DNA of 64,000 nucleotides from Chitinibacter tainanensis DSM 15459 (GTDB lineage Bacteria > Pseudomonadota > Gammaproteobacteria > Burkholderiales > Chitinibacteraceae), in contig NZ_KE386951.1 of NCBI RefSeq assembly GCF_000429785.1, forward strand, positions 522,009-586,008, written 5' to 3'. The notes under the pieces are model-generated. The model was not told the DNA's origin. It saw nothing but the letters and a program-made list of their open reading frames with translations, and did not search any database. The position numbers and the translations under genes are program-made. Numbering within the stretch: the first letter of the stretch is position 1; each line of letters begins with the position of its first letter. Shown here piece after piece: positions 56,865 to 64,000 of the stretch.

Positions 56865-58007
56865 ATGATGAAAAAACTAGCCCTTGCCCTGCTTTGCAGC
56901 GGCCTGCTGCACGCCGCGCCAGCCATGGCCGCCGAGATCACCCAGCAACAAGTCATCAGCCAATACGCCACGCAGGTAGCGGCCGGCTATCAAGACAGCT
57001 TGAGCAGCGCGCGCGAGATGCAAGCCAAGATCGACGCCTTTATCGCCAATCCATCGGCCGACACGCAAAAAGCTGCCCAAGCCGCATGGCTGGAAGCGCG
57101 CGAATGGTATGGCCAAACCGAAGCTTTCCGCTTTTACGGCGGCCCAATTGATAGTGAAACCGGCCCGGAAGGCTTTATCAACGCCTGGCCGCTGGATGAA
57201 GCGTACATCGACAGCGTGAAAGGCAAGGCCAAAGCAGGCATTATCAATAGCAAAACGCCAATTACCGAAGCCAAACTGCGCAGCCTGAACGAGCGCGGCG
57301 GCGAAGAAAACATCGCCACCGGCTGGCACGCGATTGAATTCTTGCTGTGGGGCCAAGACTTGAGCCGCGATAGCGCCGGCCAGCGCCCGTACACCGATTA
57401 CACCACCGCGCCGAACGCCAAACGCCGCGGCGAATACCTGAAATTAGTCACGCAAATGCTGGTGGATGACTTGGCCAGCGTCGAAAAAGAATGGCAGCCC
57501 AACCAGAAAAATTTCCGCGCCCAGTTTGAAAAAGGCGGTCAGGACAGCATCAAGAAAATCTTCACCAGTCTGGGCACGTTAAGTCGTGGCGAACTGGCCG
57601 GCGAGCGCATTGAAGTGGCGCTGGATACGCAAAACCAGGAAGACGAGCACTCATGTTTCTCGGATAACACCCACCGCGATATCGTGGCCAACGCCAAAGG
57701 CATTCAAAACGTGTGGGAAGGCCGGTTTGTACGCCGCTCGGGCGAAGTGATTGAAGGCGCGAGTTTGAAAGCGCTGGTGGCGCAGAAAAATGCCGAAGTC
57801 GCCGACGCAGTGAGCCGCGATATGGCCACCAGCGTGCAAGCCGCCGAAGCCATCCAAGCGCCATTTGATCGCGAAATCGTCGGCAAAAAAGACGCGCCGG
57901 GCCGCAAACGCGTGCAAGCGGTGGTGGAATCGCTGAAAAATCAGACTAAAAATCTAGTGAATGCAGCCAAAGAGCTGGGCATTAAGCGGCTGAATACTAG
58001 CGTGTGA
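56865..58007 (+). CDS. Imelysin-family periplasmic iron-related protein (copy 1)
   Basis: A 380-residue protein with a Sec signal (KKLALALLCSGLLHAAPAMAA). The imelysin signature GWHAIEFLLWG (GxHxxE) is present, then SCFSDNTHRDIVANAKG in the second half. Imelysin proteins (EfeO/IrpA-like) bind iron in the periplasm and are often iron-regulated, consistent with the Fur-like site upstream. Tandem ATGs at 56865 and 56868. It begins the operon with the di-haem protein and the second imelysin. Confidence 0.9.
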   Translation: MMKKLALALLCSGLLHAAPAMAAEITQQQVISQYATQVAAGYQDSLSSAREMQAKIDAFIANPSADTQKAAQAAWLEAREWYGQTEAFRFYGGPIDSETGPEGFINAWPLDEAYIDSVKGKAKAGIINSKTPITEAKLRSLNERGGEENIATGWHAIEFLLWGQDLSRDSAGQRPYTDYTTAPNAKRRGEYLKLVTQMLVDDLASVEKEWQPNQKNFRAQFEKGGQDSIKKIFTSLGTLSRGELAGERIEVALDTQNQEDEHSCFSDNTHRDIVANAKGIQNVWEGRFVRRSGEVIEGASLKALVAQKNAEVADAVSRDMATSVQAAEAIQAPFDREIVGKKDAPGRKRVQAVVESLKNQTKNLVNAAKELGIKRLNTSV

Positions 58008-58051
58008 ACGACAAGCACTACAACAGACGCTTGTGACAGCACGGAGAAGAG

Positions 58052-58291
58052 ATGATTAATTTCATTGCATGCGGATTGGGTGCGCTAGTTGTTCTGGTGT
58101 TATTTCCAGACCATAGCTTTTTAAAACTTATCACTGAAGCAGATGCCACGGTCATCGAGGCGCTAATCCTCTTTGTTGTGCTCCCAATTGCGGTGGCTAT
58201 CTATTTTTACAACAAATACAACACGATAAAGCTAAGAAAACTGAACCAGTCTGGAAAATGGGAAGACTTCATCGCACTTTTCAAACGATAA
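58052..58291 (+). CDS. Small membrane protein of unknown function inside the iron operon
   Basis: A 79-residue protein. Two hydrophobic helices (about 2-18 and 36-52) are followed by a basic/aromatic tail (YNKYNTIKLRKLNQSGKWEDFIALFKR). GGAGAAGAG lies right before the ATG, so it is probably translated. Its DNA is clearly more AT-rich than both neighbours, hinting at a separate origin. A strong terminator-like hairpin follows and could cut off or reduce transcription of the downstream genes. Not recognised. Confidence 0.65.
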   Translation: MINFIACGLGALVVLVLFPDHSFLKLITEADATVIEALILFVVLPIAVAIYFYNKYNTIKLRKLNQSGKWEDFIALFKR

Positions 58292-58340
58292 GGTGATCGC
58301 TGCAAGTCACGATCAAATACAGCTAACTGATTAGCGCTTA

Positions 58341-58370
58341 CAAAACCTCAGCCAGTGGGCTGGGGTTTTG
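58341..58370 (+). terminator. Hairpin terminator or attenuator within the iron operon
   Basis: CAAAACCTCAGCC (58341-58353) pairs with GGCTGGGGTTTTG (58358-58370) with one wobble; the U-rich arm is part of the stem. It lies between the small membrane gene and the di-haem gene. Confidence 0.7.
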
Positions 58371-58389
58371 TCATTGTTAGGGAAACCCG

Positions 58390-59781
58390 ATGAAAACCAA
58401 ACTCACCCTAATGGGCTGCCTGCTCGCGGGCTCGGTGCTGGCGTATGAAGGCGCGGCGCTGCTCGCGGCGTTTGAGCCTGCCGAGGAAACGCCCGGCGGC
58501 GAAGTCGGCACCACTGACGATCACGGCAAAAATGCCTTCTCGCTACCCTACCCCGGCCTCACCGATCAGCAAAAAACCGATTTTGTGGTTGGTAATTCTT
58601 TCTTTAAAAAAGCCTGGGTGGAAGCGCCGTCGTCCACCAAGGCACGCGATGGCTTAGGCCCGCATTTTGTGGCGCAATCGTGCGGCGCCTGTCATACGCT
58701 CGATGGTCGCGGCGCGCCGCCCGACTTTAGCAATGGCATTCAGCAAGAGCAGCCAATGGCTTTGCTGATTCGTCTGTCGATTCCCGGTCAGAAGCCCGAT
58801 CCGGTTTACGGCGGCCAGCTGAATAATCGCGCCATTCCGTATGTGAAGCCCGAAGGCCAGGTGCAGATTAAATACGAGCCCATCACCGGCCAATTTGCCG
58901 ATGGCACGCCGTATGAACTACTGAAACCGCACTACCGCATTAGCGATCTGGCTTATGGGCCAATGCATAAAGACGTGATGCTCTCCCCCCGTATTGCCCC
59001 GCAGATGATTGGGCTCGGGCTGTTAGAGGCAATACCTGAGAAAGACATCCTCGCCAATGCGGCCAAGCAAAAGGCCGACAATAAAGGCATCGCTGGCGAG
59101 CCCAACTACGTGTACGACGCTTTCGCCAAAAAAGAGCTGATCGGGCGCTTTGGCTGGAAGGCCAATGTCGCCTCGATTGGCCACCAAAGCGCCGGCGCTT
59201 TCCTTGGCGATATCGGTATTACCTCAAGCATTAATCCGCACGAAGACTGCATGCCAGCGCAGACTGATTGCAAAAAAGCGCCGAGCGGTGGCAAACCCGA
59301 AATTGACGACAAAACGCTAAAACAGGTGATTTTGTATTCGCAAACGCTGGCCGTCCCCACGCGCCGCGATGCCGACAGCGCCGCCGTGCTGCGTGGCAAG
59401 CAGATTTTCAAAGACGCCAATTGCGTCAGCTGCCATACGCCAAGCTATAAAACGGGTGAATTCAAAGCCATTCCGCAGCTGGCAAATCAGACTATTTATC
59501 CGTACACCGACCTGCTACTGCACGATATGGGCGAAGGTTTGGCCGATGGTCGCCCCGATGGCCGCGCCAATGGTCGCCAGTGGAAAACCCCGCCGCTGTG
59601 GGGCTTGGGGCTGGTGCATACCGTGAACGGCCACACGCGTTTTCTGCACGATGGCCGCGCGCGTAACCTGATGGAAGCGGTACTCTGGCACGGCGGTGAA
59701 GCCGCAGCCAGCCAGCAATATGTACTAAAACTCACGGCGCAGGATAGGGACAACCTGTTGACCTTCCTGAATTCGCTCTAA
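58390..59781 (+). CDS. Di-haem oxidoreductase-like c-type cytochrome
   Basis: A 463-residue exported cytochrome with signal KTKLTLMGCLLAGSVLAYEG. Two CXXCH haem-attachment motifs are seen: C98-G-A-C101-H (SCGACHTLDGRG) and C345-V-S-C348-H (NCVSCHTPS). It belongs to the di-haem oxidoreductase (putative peroxidase) family. Such proteins regularly sit between two imelysin genes and a DUF1513 gene; a role in iron oxidation state or uptake is inferred. Confidence 0.9.
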   Translation: MKTKLTLMGCLLAGSVLAYEGAALLAAFEPAEETPGGEVGTTDDHGKNAFSLPYPGLTDQQKTDFVVGNSFFKKAWVEAPSSTKARDGLGPHFVAQSCGACHTLDGRGAPPDFSNGIQQEQPMALLIRLSIPGQKPDPVYGGQLNNRAIPYVKPEGQVQIKYEPITGQFADGTPYELLKPHYRISDLAYGPMHKDVMLSPRIAPQMIGLGLLEAIPEKDILANAAKQKADNKGIAGEPNYVYDAFAKKELIGRFGWKANVASIGHQSAGAFLGDIGITSSINPHEDCMPAQTDCKKAPSGGKPEIDDKTLKQVILYSQTLAVPTRRDADSAAVLRGKQIFKDANCVSCHTPSYKTGEFKAIPQLANQTIYPYTDLLLHDMGEGLADGRPDGRANGRQWKTPPLWGLGLVHTVNGHTRFLHDGRARNLMEAVLWHGGEAAASQQYVLKLTAQDRDNLLTFLNSL

Positions 59782-59794
59782 GCCCGAGGCCACT

Positions 59795-60787
59795 ATGCGC
59801 AACTCATTGCTTTTTACCGCTCTGCTACTGGCGCTGACGCAGCTCGCCCAAGCCGCCGAGCCCGAATTTAGCGGCCCCGAGCCCACTGCCGCGCAAGCCC
59901 AGCAATGGCTGGACGAAGGCTATCTGCCACGCCAGCAGGCACTGACCCGCGCGGCCGAGCAGCTGGCCAGCCGCAGCGCTACGCTGTGCGCCAAACCCGA
60001 CGAAGCGCAGCTGCAAGCCACCCGCCAAGCCTGGCTAGCCACCAGCAGCGCCTGGCGCGCGCTGGATGGCGCCCCGGCCGGGCCAATGGTGCTGGCGCGG
60101 CTGGGCCGCAAAATTGATTTTCGCCCCACCCGCATCAATGAGCTCGAAACCGCAATCAACGGCGGGCCAGCCAATGTGGCTACCCAGGGGCTGGGCGCAG
60201 CCGAATACCTGCTGTGGGGTGATAATCAGCCCAAGGCGCAGCTGGCCAAGCTGAAAAACCCAGCGCGTTGTGGGTATCTGCAGCAAATCAGCCAGCAGAT
60301 TGCCACCGAAACACATACCCTCGATGAAGGCTGGCGGATTTATCGCGAGCAGCTGGGCGCCGAAAACCCGTTTTTCCGCCGCAATATGTTCTCTGAGCAT
60401 GTGAACCTGCTGATTGCCAGCCTCACCGGGCTGGGCAAACGCATGCCCACCGCCGACGCGGTAAGCGCCGAGCAATTTGTGGAATGGCGCAGCGGCAGCA
60501 GCAAAGCCCAGCTGTTGGCGCAGCTGCAAGGGGCCGCGCTGGCCTATGGCGGCATTAGCCGGCAATTGCAGGCCGATGGCCATAGCGCGCTGGATCAGCG
60601 CATGCAGCAAACTCTCGCGAGCGCCCAAAGTAGCTGCGGCCAGCTGCCCGCCAACCTCGACAAGGCCACCAGCGCCGCACGGCTGGGCTGCAGCAAAGCC
60701 ATCCAGCAGGCACGCAAAATCCTGCAAGATCAGGTTGCGGAAAAGCTCGACCTGACGCTGGGCTTTACCGAAGGCGATGGGGATTAA
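59795..60787 (+). CDS. Imelysin-family protein (copy 2), altered motif
   Basis: A 330-residue exported protein with signal RNSLLFTALLLALTQLAQAAE. The imelysin fold is recognisable, but the signature reads GLGAAEYLLWG, so the usual histidine of GxHxxE is Gly. That may mean changed metal binding, as in some second copies of this cluster. It lies 13 nt after the di-haem gene and 3 nt before the DUF1513 gene, clearly one operon. Confidence 0.88.
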   Translation: MRNSLLFTALLLALTQLAQAAEPEFSGPEPTAAQAQQWLDEGYLPRQQALTRAAEQLASRSATLCAKPDEAQLQATRQAWLATSSAWRALDGAPAGPMVLARLGRKIDFRPTRINELETAINGGPANVATQGLGAAEYLLWGDNQPKAQLAKLKNPARCGYLQQISQQIATETHTLDEGWRIYREQLGAENPFFRRNMFSEHVNLLIASLTGLGKRMPTADAVSAEQFVEWRSGSSKAQLLAQLQGAALAYGGISRQLQADGHSALDQRMQQTLASAQSSCGQLPANLDKATSAARLGCSKAIQQARKILQDQVAEKLDLTLGFTEGDGD

Positions 60788-60790
60788 GCG

Positions 60791-61864
60791 ATGGTGATGC
60801 ATGCGCCTAGCCGCCGCGATTTTCTGCGCTGTTCGCTGCAAATTAGCGCCATTTCGCTGCTTAGCCCGTGGGTGAAAGCCAGCGAGCCGGCGCCCACGCT
60901 GCTGAGCGCCTACTGGGGCGAGACCGTCAATGGCTTTGGCGCGATCAATGGCAAAGTGGTTGACCTACCTAGCCGTGGCCACGCCATTTTGCCCTTGCCC
61001 CACGGCGAGGCGATTGTGCTTAGCCGCCGGTTGGGGGTGTGGCTGGCCCGCATCAACTGGCAACGCGGCGAGCTACTGCAGCTGGCCGACGCAGCCTTTG
61101 ATCGGCACTTTTTCGGCCACGCCCTGCTCACCCCCGATACGTCAACCTTATTGACCACCGAAAACAACGACGACACCAGCGCCGGCCTACTGGGCATTTA
61201 CGAAGCACACACTTTGAAGCGGCTGGGCGAAATACCCTCCGGGGGCATCGGCCCACATGAATTGCTATGGCTAGTACCAGGCAAGATACTGGCGGTGGCC
61301 AATGGCGGGATTCTCACCTTGCCGGAAACCGGCCGCACCAAACTCAATCGCGGCGCCATGAACCCAAGCGTGGCGCTGCTTGAATGGCCATCGGGCAAAT
61401 TGCTGGCTAATTACAGCCTACCGGATAAAGCCCTGAGCCTGCGCCATCTCGCGCGCGCCAGCGACGGCACGCTGGGGATTGCCATGCAGGCCGAATATGC
61501 CAGCGCCAGCCAGCATCGCGATGCGCCGCTGCTGGCCCTGCTGCCACCCGGTGGCGAGCGGCTGATCCTCGCCGAGCAGCCCGCCGGACTCATGGGCTAC
61601 GGCGCCAGCATTGCGGCGGTGGGGAACGAATTTCTCATCAGCGCCATGCGCGGCAACCAGCTGGCCCGCTGGCGCAGCAACGGCAGCCCTTTGCCCGCCC
61701 TCGCCATCCCCCGCCCCGCCGGCATCGCCAGCCGCGGCCAGCAAGCCTGGATTAGCAGCGAAGAGGGTGGCATCTACCAGTATCAGGCTGCAGACCAGTC
61801 CATTCAAAGGCTCGCGGGCTATACCCAGCAGAAATGGGATAACCATTTGGTGATCGCCACTTGA
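60791..61864 (+). CDS. DUF1513 protein, Tat-exported
   Basis: A 357-residue protein with a Tat signal (SRRDFLRCSLQISAISLLSPWVKA). The remainder resembles a beta-propeller: repeated short strands with GHAILPLPHGEAIVLSRR, GGIGPHELLWLVPGKILAVANGG and LRHLARASDGTLGIAMQ. DUF1513 genes commonly end imelysin/di-haem clusters; the function is not known. It starts 3 nt after imelysin copy 2. Confidence 0.85.
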   Translation: MVMHAPSRRDFLRCSLQISAISLLSPWVKASEPAPTLLSAYWGETVNGFGAINGKVVDLPSRGHAILPLPHGEAIVLSRRLGVWLARINWQRGELLQLADAAFDRHFFGHALLTPDTSTLLTTENNDDTSAGLLGIYEAHTLKRLGEIPSGGIGPHELLWLVPGKILAVANGGILTLPETGRTKLNRGAMNPSVALLEWPSGKLLANYSLPDKALSLRHLARASDGTLGIAMQAEYASASQHRDAPLLALLPPGGERLILAEQPAGLMGYGASIAAVGNEFLISAMRGNQLARWRSNGSPLPALAIPRPAGIASRGQQAWISSEEGGIYQYQAADQSIQRLAGYTQQKWDNHLVIAT

Positions 61865-62137
61865 TGCCCTGCCGCCAGTCAGTCACGCCTGGCGGCGGTA
61901 GCTCAGTGAAATCACCTAACGCTTAAGCCTAAGCGTGCCTGGCAAGCCAATCGAGTAAAAACCCGCCGAGCACTTTTACTTAAGTCGCCCATTTCATTAA
62001 GTAATTCATCCACCACCGGGCAGCGTTGCCAGAGCAACGGTAGCAGTTGCTTTGTCTTTTCAGCCCACGCCTGTGAGCTGTTTTTTGGTCAACCCGACTG
62101 ACAATCACAAAACTTTAAAGCGCATTCATTACACTCT
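61865..62137. other. Intergenic region after the iron operon
   Basis: No credible gene. GCCGCCA (61871) and TGGCGGC (61890) can pair right after the DUF1513 stop but lack a T-run. A weaker stem AGCAAC/GTTGCT (62033-62051) is followed by TTGTCTTTT and may be a rightward terminator. Confidence 0.45.
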
Positions 62138-62166
62138 TTGACAGAGATAGTGGCACCCATCATAAA
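62138..62166 (+). promoter_or_regulatory. Candidate sigma-70 promoter of the efflux operon
   Basis: A consensus -35 TTGACA (62138-62143), a 17-nt spacer and CATAAA (62161-62166, four of six matches to TATAAT). It is about 50 nt before the YtcA-like start. Confidence 0.55.
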
Positions 62167-62218
62167 GCCAAGCGCCCGCGTCAAATCGCAGGCCGATTAC
62201 TGAGCAGAACGCGTGCCG

Positions 62219-62506
62219 ATGAACATCATTGCCAGAAAACCACCAAGGCCAAGACGCTTAGCTGCGCTATTACTCGTGACGCAGTTGAGCGCCTGCAGCT
62301 CATCCATCGCCCCCGCGTTTAGCTTATTTGGAGCGCAGTTTCCGGCTTGGCTGGTTTGCGCGCTGATCGGGGTTGGCGCCGCGATTGCGGCGCGCTGCGT
62401 CCTGCTAGCACTCAAGTTAGCCGAATTCCTGCCTTATCCGCTGTGGGTATGTACCTCGATCGGCGCCATCTGCGCCCTCTTGTTGTGGCTGACCTGGTTT
62501 GGCTAA
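62219..62506 (+). CDS. YtcA-family lipoprotein-like protein
   Basis: A 95-residue lipoprotein: basic start (ARKPPRPRRLAALLLVTQ), lipobox LSAC with the cysteine near residue 26, then two further hydrophobic helices (about 42-65 and 73-93). It matches the small YtcA lipoprotein that precedes mdtN-type genes. Its role in efflux is unclear. ATG 62219 is preferred; a GTG at 62213 in frame is the alternative. Confidence 0.8.
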   Translation: MNIIARKPPRPRRLAALLLVTQLSACSSSIAPAFSLFGAQFPAWLVCALIGVGAAIAARCVLLALKLAEFLPYPLWVCTSIGAICALLLWLTWFG

Positions 62507-62524
62507 TCATCTGAATACACAAAA

Positions 62525-63568
62525 ATGAAAAAACACCCGCTGCTTGGCAAGCTCATCTCGCTGTCCCTCATCGTGCTCACCATCGCTTTGGGGCTGTATG
62601 TGTGGCAGCGCAAATCACAGCTTCCCTCCACAGATGAGGCTTCAATCGATGCGGATGTAACCCATGCCGCCGCCGCGGTGGGCGGGCGGGTTATCCGCAT
62701 CGCGGTAAGCGAAAACCAGCATGTGCAAGCCGGAGAGACGCTGTTTCAAATCGACCCCGCACCCTATCGTCTGGCGGTAGAGCAGGCACAAGCGGATTTG
62801 GCACTGGCGCAGGCGGCATTAGCCACAAAACAACGCGAGCTGGCGGTGCAACAAGCCACAGCCCGCATTGCCACCGAGCAGATCAGCCGCAACACCAGCA
62901 ACCTGGCCTTGGCCACCCGCACTGTTGAACGCCTGCGCCCACTGGCGGCCAGCGGGTATGTGCCACAACAGCAATTAGATCAAGCTGTAACCGCCCAGCG
63001 CGATGCACACACCTCGCTGCTGCAGGCCAAAGCGCAGGAAACCGCCGCCACTGCGGCGATTGGCACGCTCGATAGCGCACAGGCCACCGTGCAGGCGCGA
63101 ATGGCCGCATTAGCCTTAGCGCAGCACGCACTGGCCAATACCACGGTAAAAGCCACTCAAGCGGGCCGGGTAGTGGGCTTAAGCGTCTCGCCCGGTGAAA
63201 TGGTGGCCCCGTCGCAATCGCTATTTACCTTGGTGAATACCGAAGAATGGTTTGCGCTGGCCAATTTTCGGGAAACCGAGCTAAAGGCCATTGCCCCCAG
63301 GGATTGTGTCACCGTGTATTCGATGATTAATCCCAGCCTAGCCATCAAAGGTGTCGTGCAGGGTATTGGCTGGGGGGTCATGGATACCGGCCACATCACG
63401 CTGCCGCGCTCGGTGCCATATGTGGAACGTTCATTGAACTGGGTGCGGGTGGCGCAGCGCTTCCCGGTGCGAATACGCCTTGAGCACCCACCGACCCAAG
63501 TCACCCGCCTCGGCGCCAGCGCGCTGGTCGAGATCAAGCATGGCGCAGCCTGCAAGCGCCCAGCCTAA
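62525..63568 (+). CDS. MdtN-like HlyD-family membrane fusion protein
   Basis: A 347-residue periplasmic adaptor: N-terminal membrane anchor (LISLSLIVLTIALGLYVW), lipoyl/biotinyl-like domain split by a long coiled hairpin (LAVEQAQADLALAQAALATKQREL), then a beta-barrel part. It links an inner-membrane pump to an outer-membrane channel. The next gene is an FUSC/MdtO-like protein, so this is probably an aromatic-acid or drug efflux system. Substrate unknown. Confidence 0.88.
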   Translation: MKKHPLLGKLISLSLIVLTIALGLYVWQRKSQLPSTDEASIDADVTHAAAAVGGRVIRIAVSENQHVQAGETLFQIDPAPYRLAVEQAQADLALAQAALATKQRELAVQQATARIATEQISRNTSNLALATRTVERLRPLAASGYVPQQQLDQAVTAQRDAHTSLLQAKAQETAATAAIGTLDSAQATVQARMAALALAQHALANTTVKATQAGRVVGLSVSPGEMVAPSQSLFTLVNTEEWFALANFRETELKAIAPRDCVTVYSMINPSLAIKGVVQGIGWGVMDTGHITLPRSVPYVERSLNWVRVAQRFPVRIRLEHPPTQVTRLGASALVEIKHGAACKRPA

Positions 63569-64000
63569 GATCTGGCACATGCCTACACTCCTGCAGCTGC
63601 TGCGCCCAAGCCCGGGGCGGCTGGAATATGCCCTGCGCACGGCGCTGATTTGCCTACTGACCACCTTGGCGGTGGTGTACTTTGCCACCCCGGAGCCCGC
63701 ATTAACGGTTTATTTGGTGTTTTTTCTGAGCAAAACCGATCGCGTTAGCAGCATCATCCAGAGCCTGGCAATCGTGGTATTGGCAACACTGCTGATCGGG
63801 GTGGTGCTACTGATGGCCAGGCCATTGATCGATGAGCCGATGCTGCGGGTAGCCAGCATGGTGGGGTTCTCCATCCTGTTACTGTTTTGTACTTCGGCGA
63901 GCAAATTGCGCCCAGTGGGAGCCATCATCGCGCTGATCATGGTGTATGCGCTGGATCTGCTTGGGCAGGCCCCCAGCGGCGAGATCGTGACCAGAGCCTT
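63540..64000 (+). CDS. FUSC-family (MdtO-like) efflux protein, truncated by window end
   Basis: The open frame continues past the end of the window. The visible part gives four hydrophobic segments beginning LRTALICLLTTLAVVYFATPEPALTVYLV, then FFLSKTDRVSSI and further helices, as in the N-terminus of MdtO/FUSC aromatic-acid exporters. ATG 63540 overlaps mdtN by 29 nt; an in-frame ATG at 63579 is also possible. The C-terminal half lies outside the window. Confidence 0.75.
   Translation, partial: MAQPASAQPKIWHMPTLLQLLRPSPGRLEYALRTALICLLTTLAVVYFATPEPALTVYLVFFLSKTDRVSSIIQSLAIVVLATLLIGVVLLMARPLIDEPMLRVASMVGFSILLLFCTSASKLRPVGAIIALIMVYALDLLGQAPSGEIVTRA

Noticed and set aside
61894-61970. tRNA-like stretch GGTAGCTCAGTG resembling a D-arm
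   Set aside because: No matching T-arm (GTTCGA type), no anticodon stem and no acceptor stem could be built downstream.

Overview
The window looks like chromosomal DNA of a Gram-negative betaproteobacterium, most plausibly in the Neisseriales (Chitinibacteraceae-like). The reasons are an uninterrupted mraZ-to-ftsZ-lpxC cluster, a metX-metW pair, an SAH riboswitch in front of ahcY, lipid A/LPS genes and a meso-DAP-type MurE. This placement is inference; there is no rRNA gene to confirm it. Coding density is high, GC content is moderate to high by eye, and there is no insertion sequence, prophage, CRISPR array or recognisable tRNA.

Layout. 0-7.4 kb: purC, a cytosolic dienelactone-hydrolase-like enzyme, a secreted chagasin-like inhibitor, a hemerythrin-like protein, an M14 carboxypeptidase, a DUF2185 protein, a Gfo/Idh/MocA oxidoreductase and metW-metX. 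7.4-13.9 kb: an LPS/surface-sugar block (GT4, O-antigen-ligase-like protein, three GT2-type transferases, MsbA), partly AT-rich. 13.9-32.95 kb: rsmE, a small membrane protein, lpxC and the whole dcw cluster, all on the minus strand with overlapping or nearly overlapping genes. It is driven by a recognisable promoter with three MraZ-box repeats. 33-39.4 kb: two small unknown genes, rpoH behind a perfect CIRCE operator, an SbtA-SbtB bicarbonate-transporter/PII-like pair, a DedA protein, a TPR protein, ferredoxin and rsmD. 39.4-42.8 kb: ftsY, a GNAT gene overlapping ftsE, and ftsX. 43-48.4 kb: a two-gene phosphorelay module (REC-REC-kinase and a 1307-residue hybrid kinase). 48.4-56.5 kb: SDR and LysR, a Tat-exported dienelactone hydrolase, rof, ahcY with its riboswitch, a GNAT-like protein, metK and two lipid A acyltransferases. 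56.6-61.9 kb: an iron-type operon (imelysin, small unknown membrane protein, di-haem oxidoreductase, second imelysin, DUF1513) behind a Fur-like operator. 62.1-64 kb: a YtcA/MdtN/MdtO-like efflux operon cut by the window end.

Functional links. metX-metW, metK and ahcY make methionine, S-adenosylmethionine and recycle S-adenosylhomocysteine. lpxC, the two acyltransferases, msbA and the glycosyltransferases build and export LPS. The mur/fts genes plus ftsY/ftsE/ftsX cover wall synthesis and division. Regulation readable from sequence includes CIRCE on rpoH, the MraZ box, the SAH riboswitch, a Fur-like operator, and Rof as a likely Rho inhibitor. The best leads for something less described are the CIRCE-rpoH wiring, the SbtA-SbtB pair in an apparent heterotroph, the unknown 79-residue membrane protein inside the iron operon, the GNAT gene wedged into ftsY-ftsEX, and the small unknown genes around the dcw promoter. 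No wholly new multi-gene system is evident.
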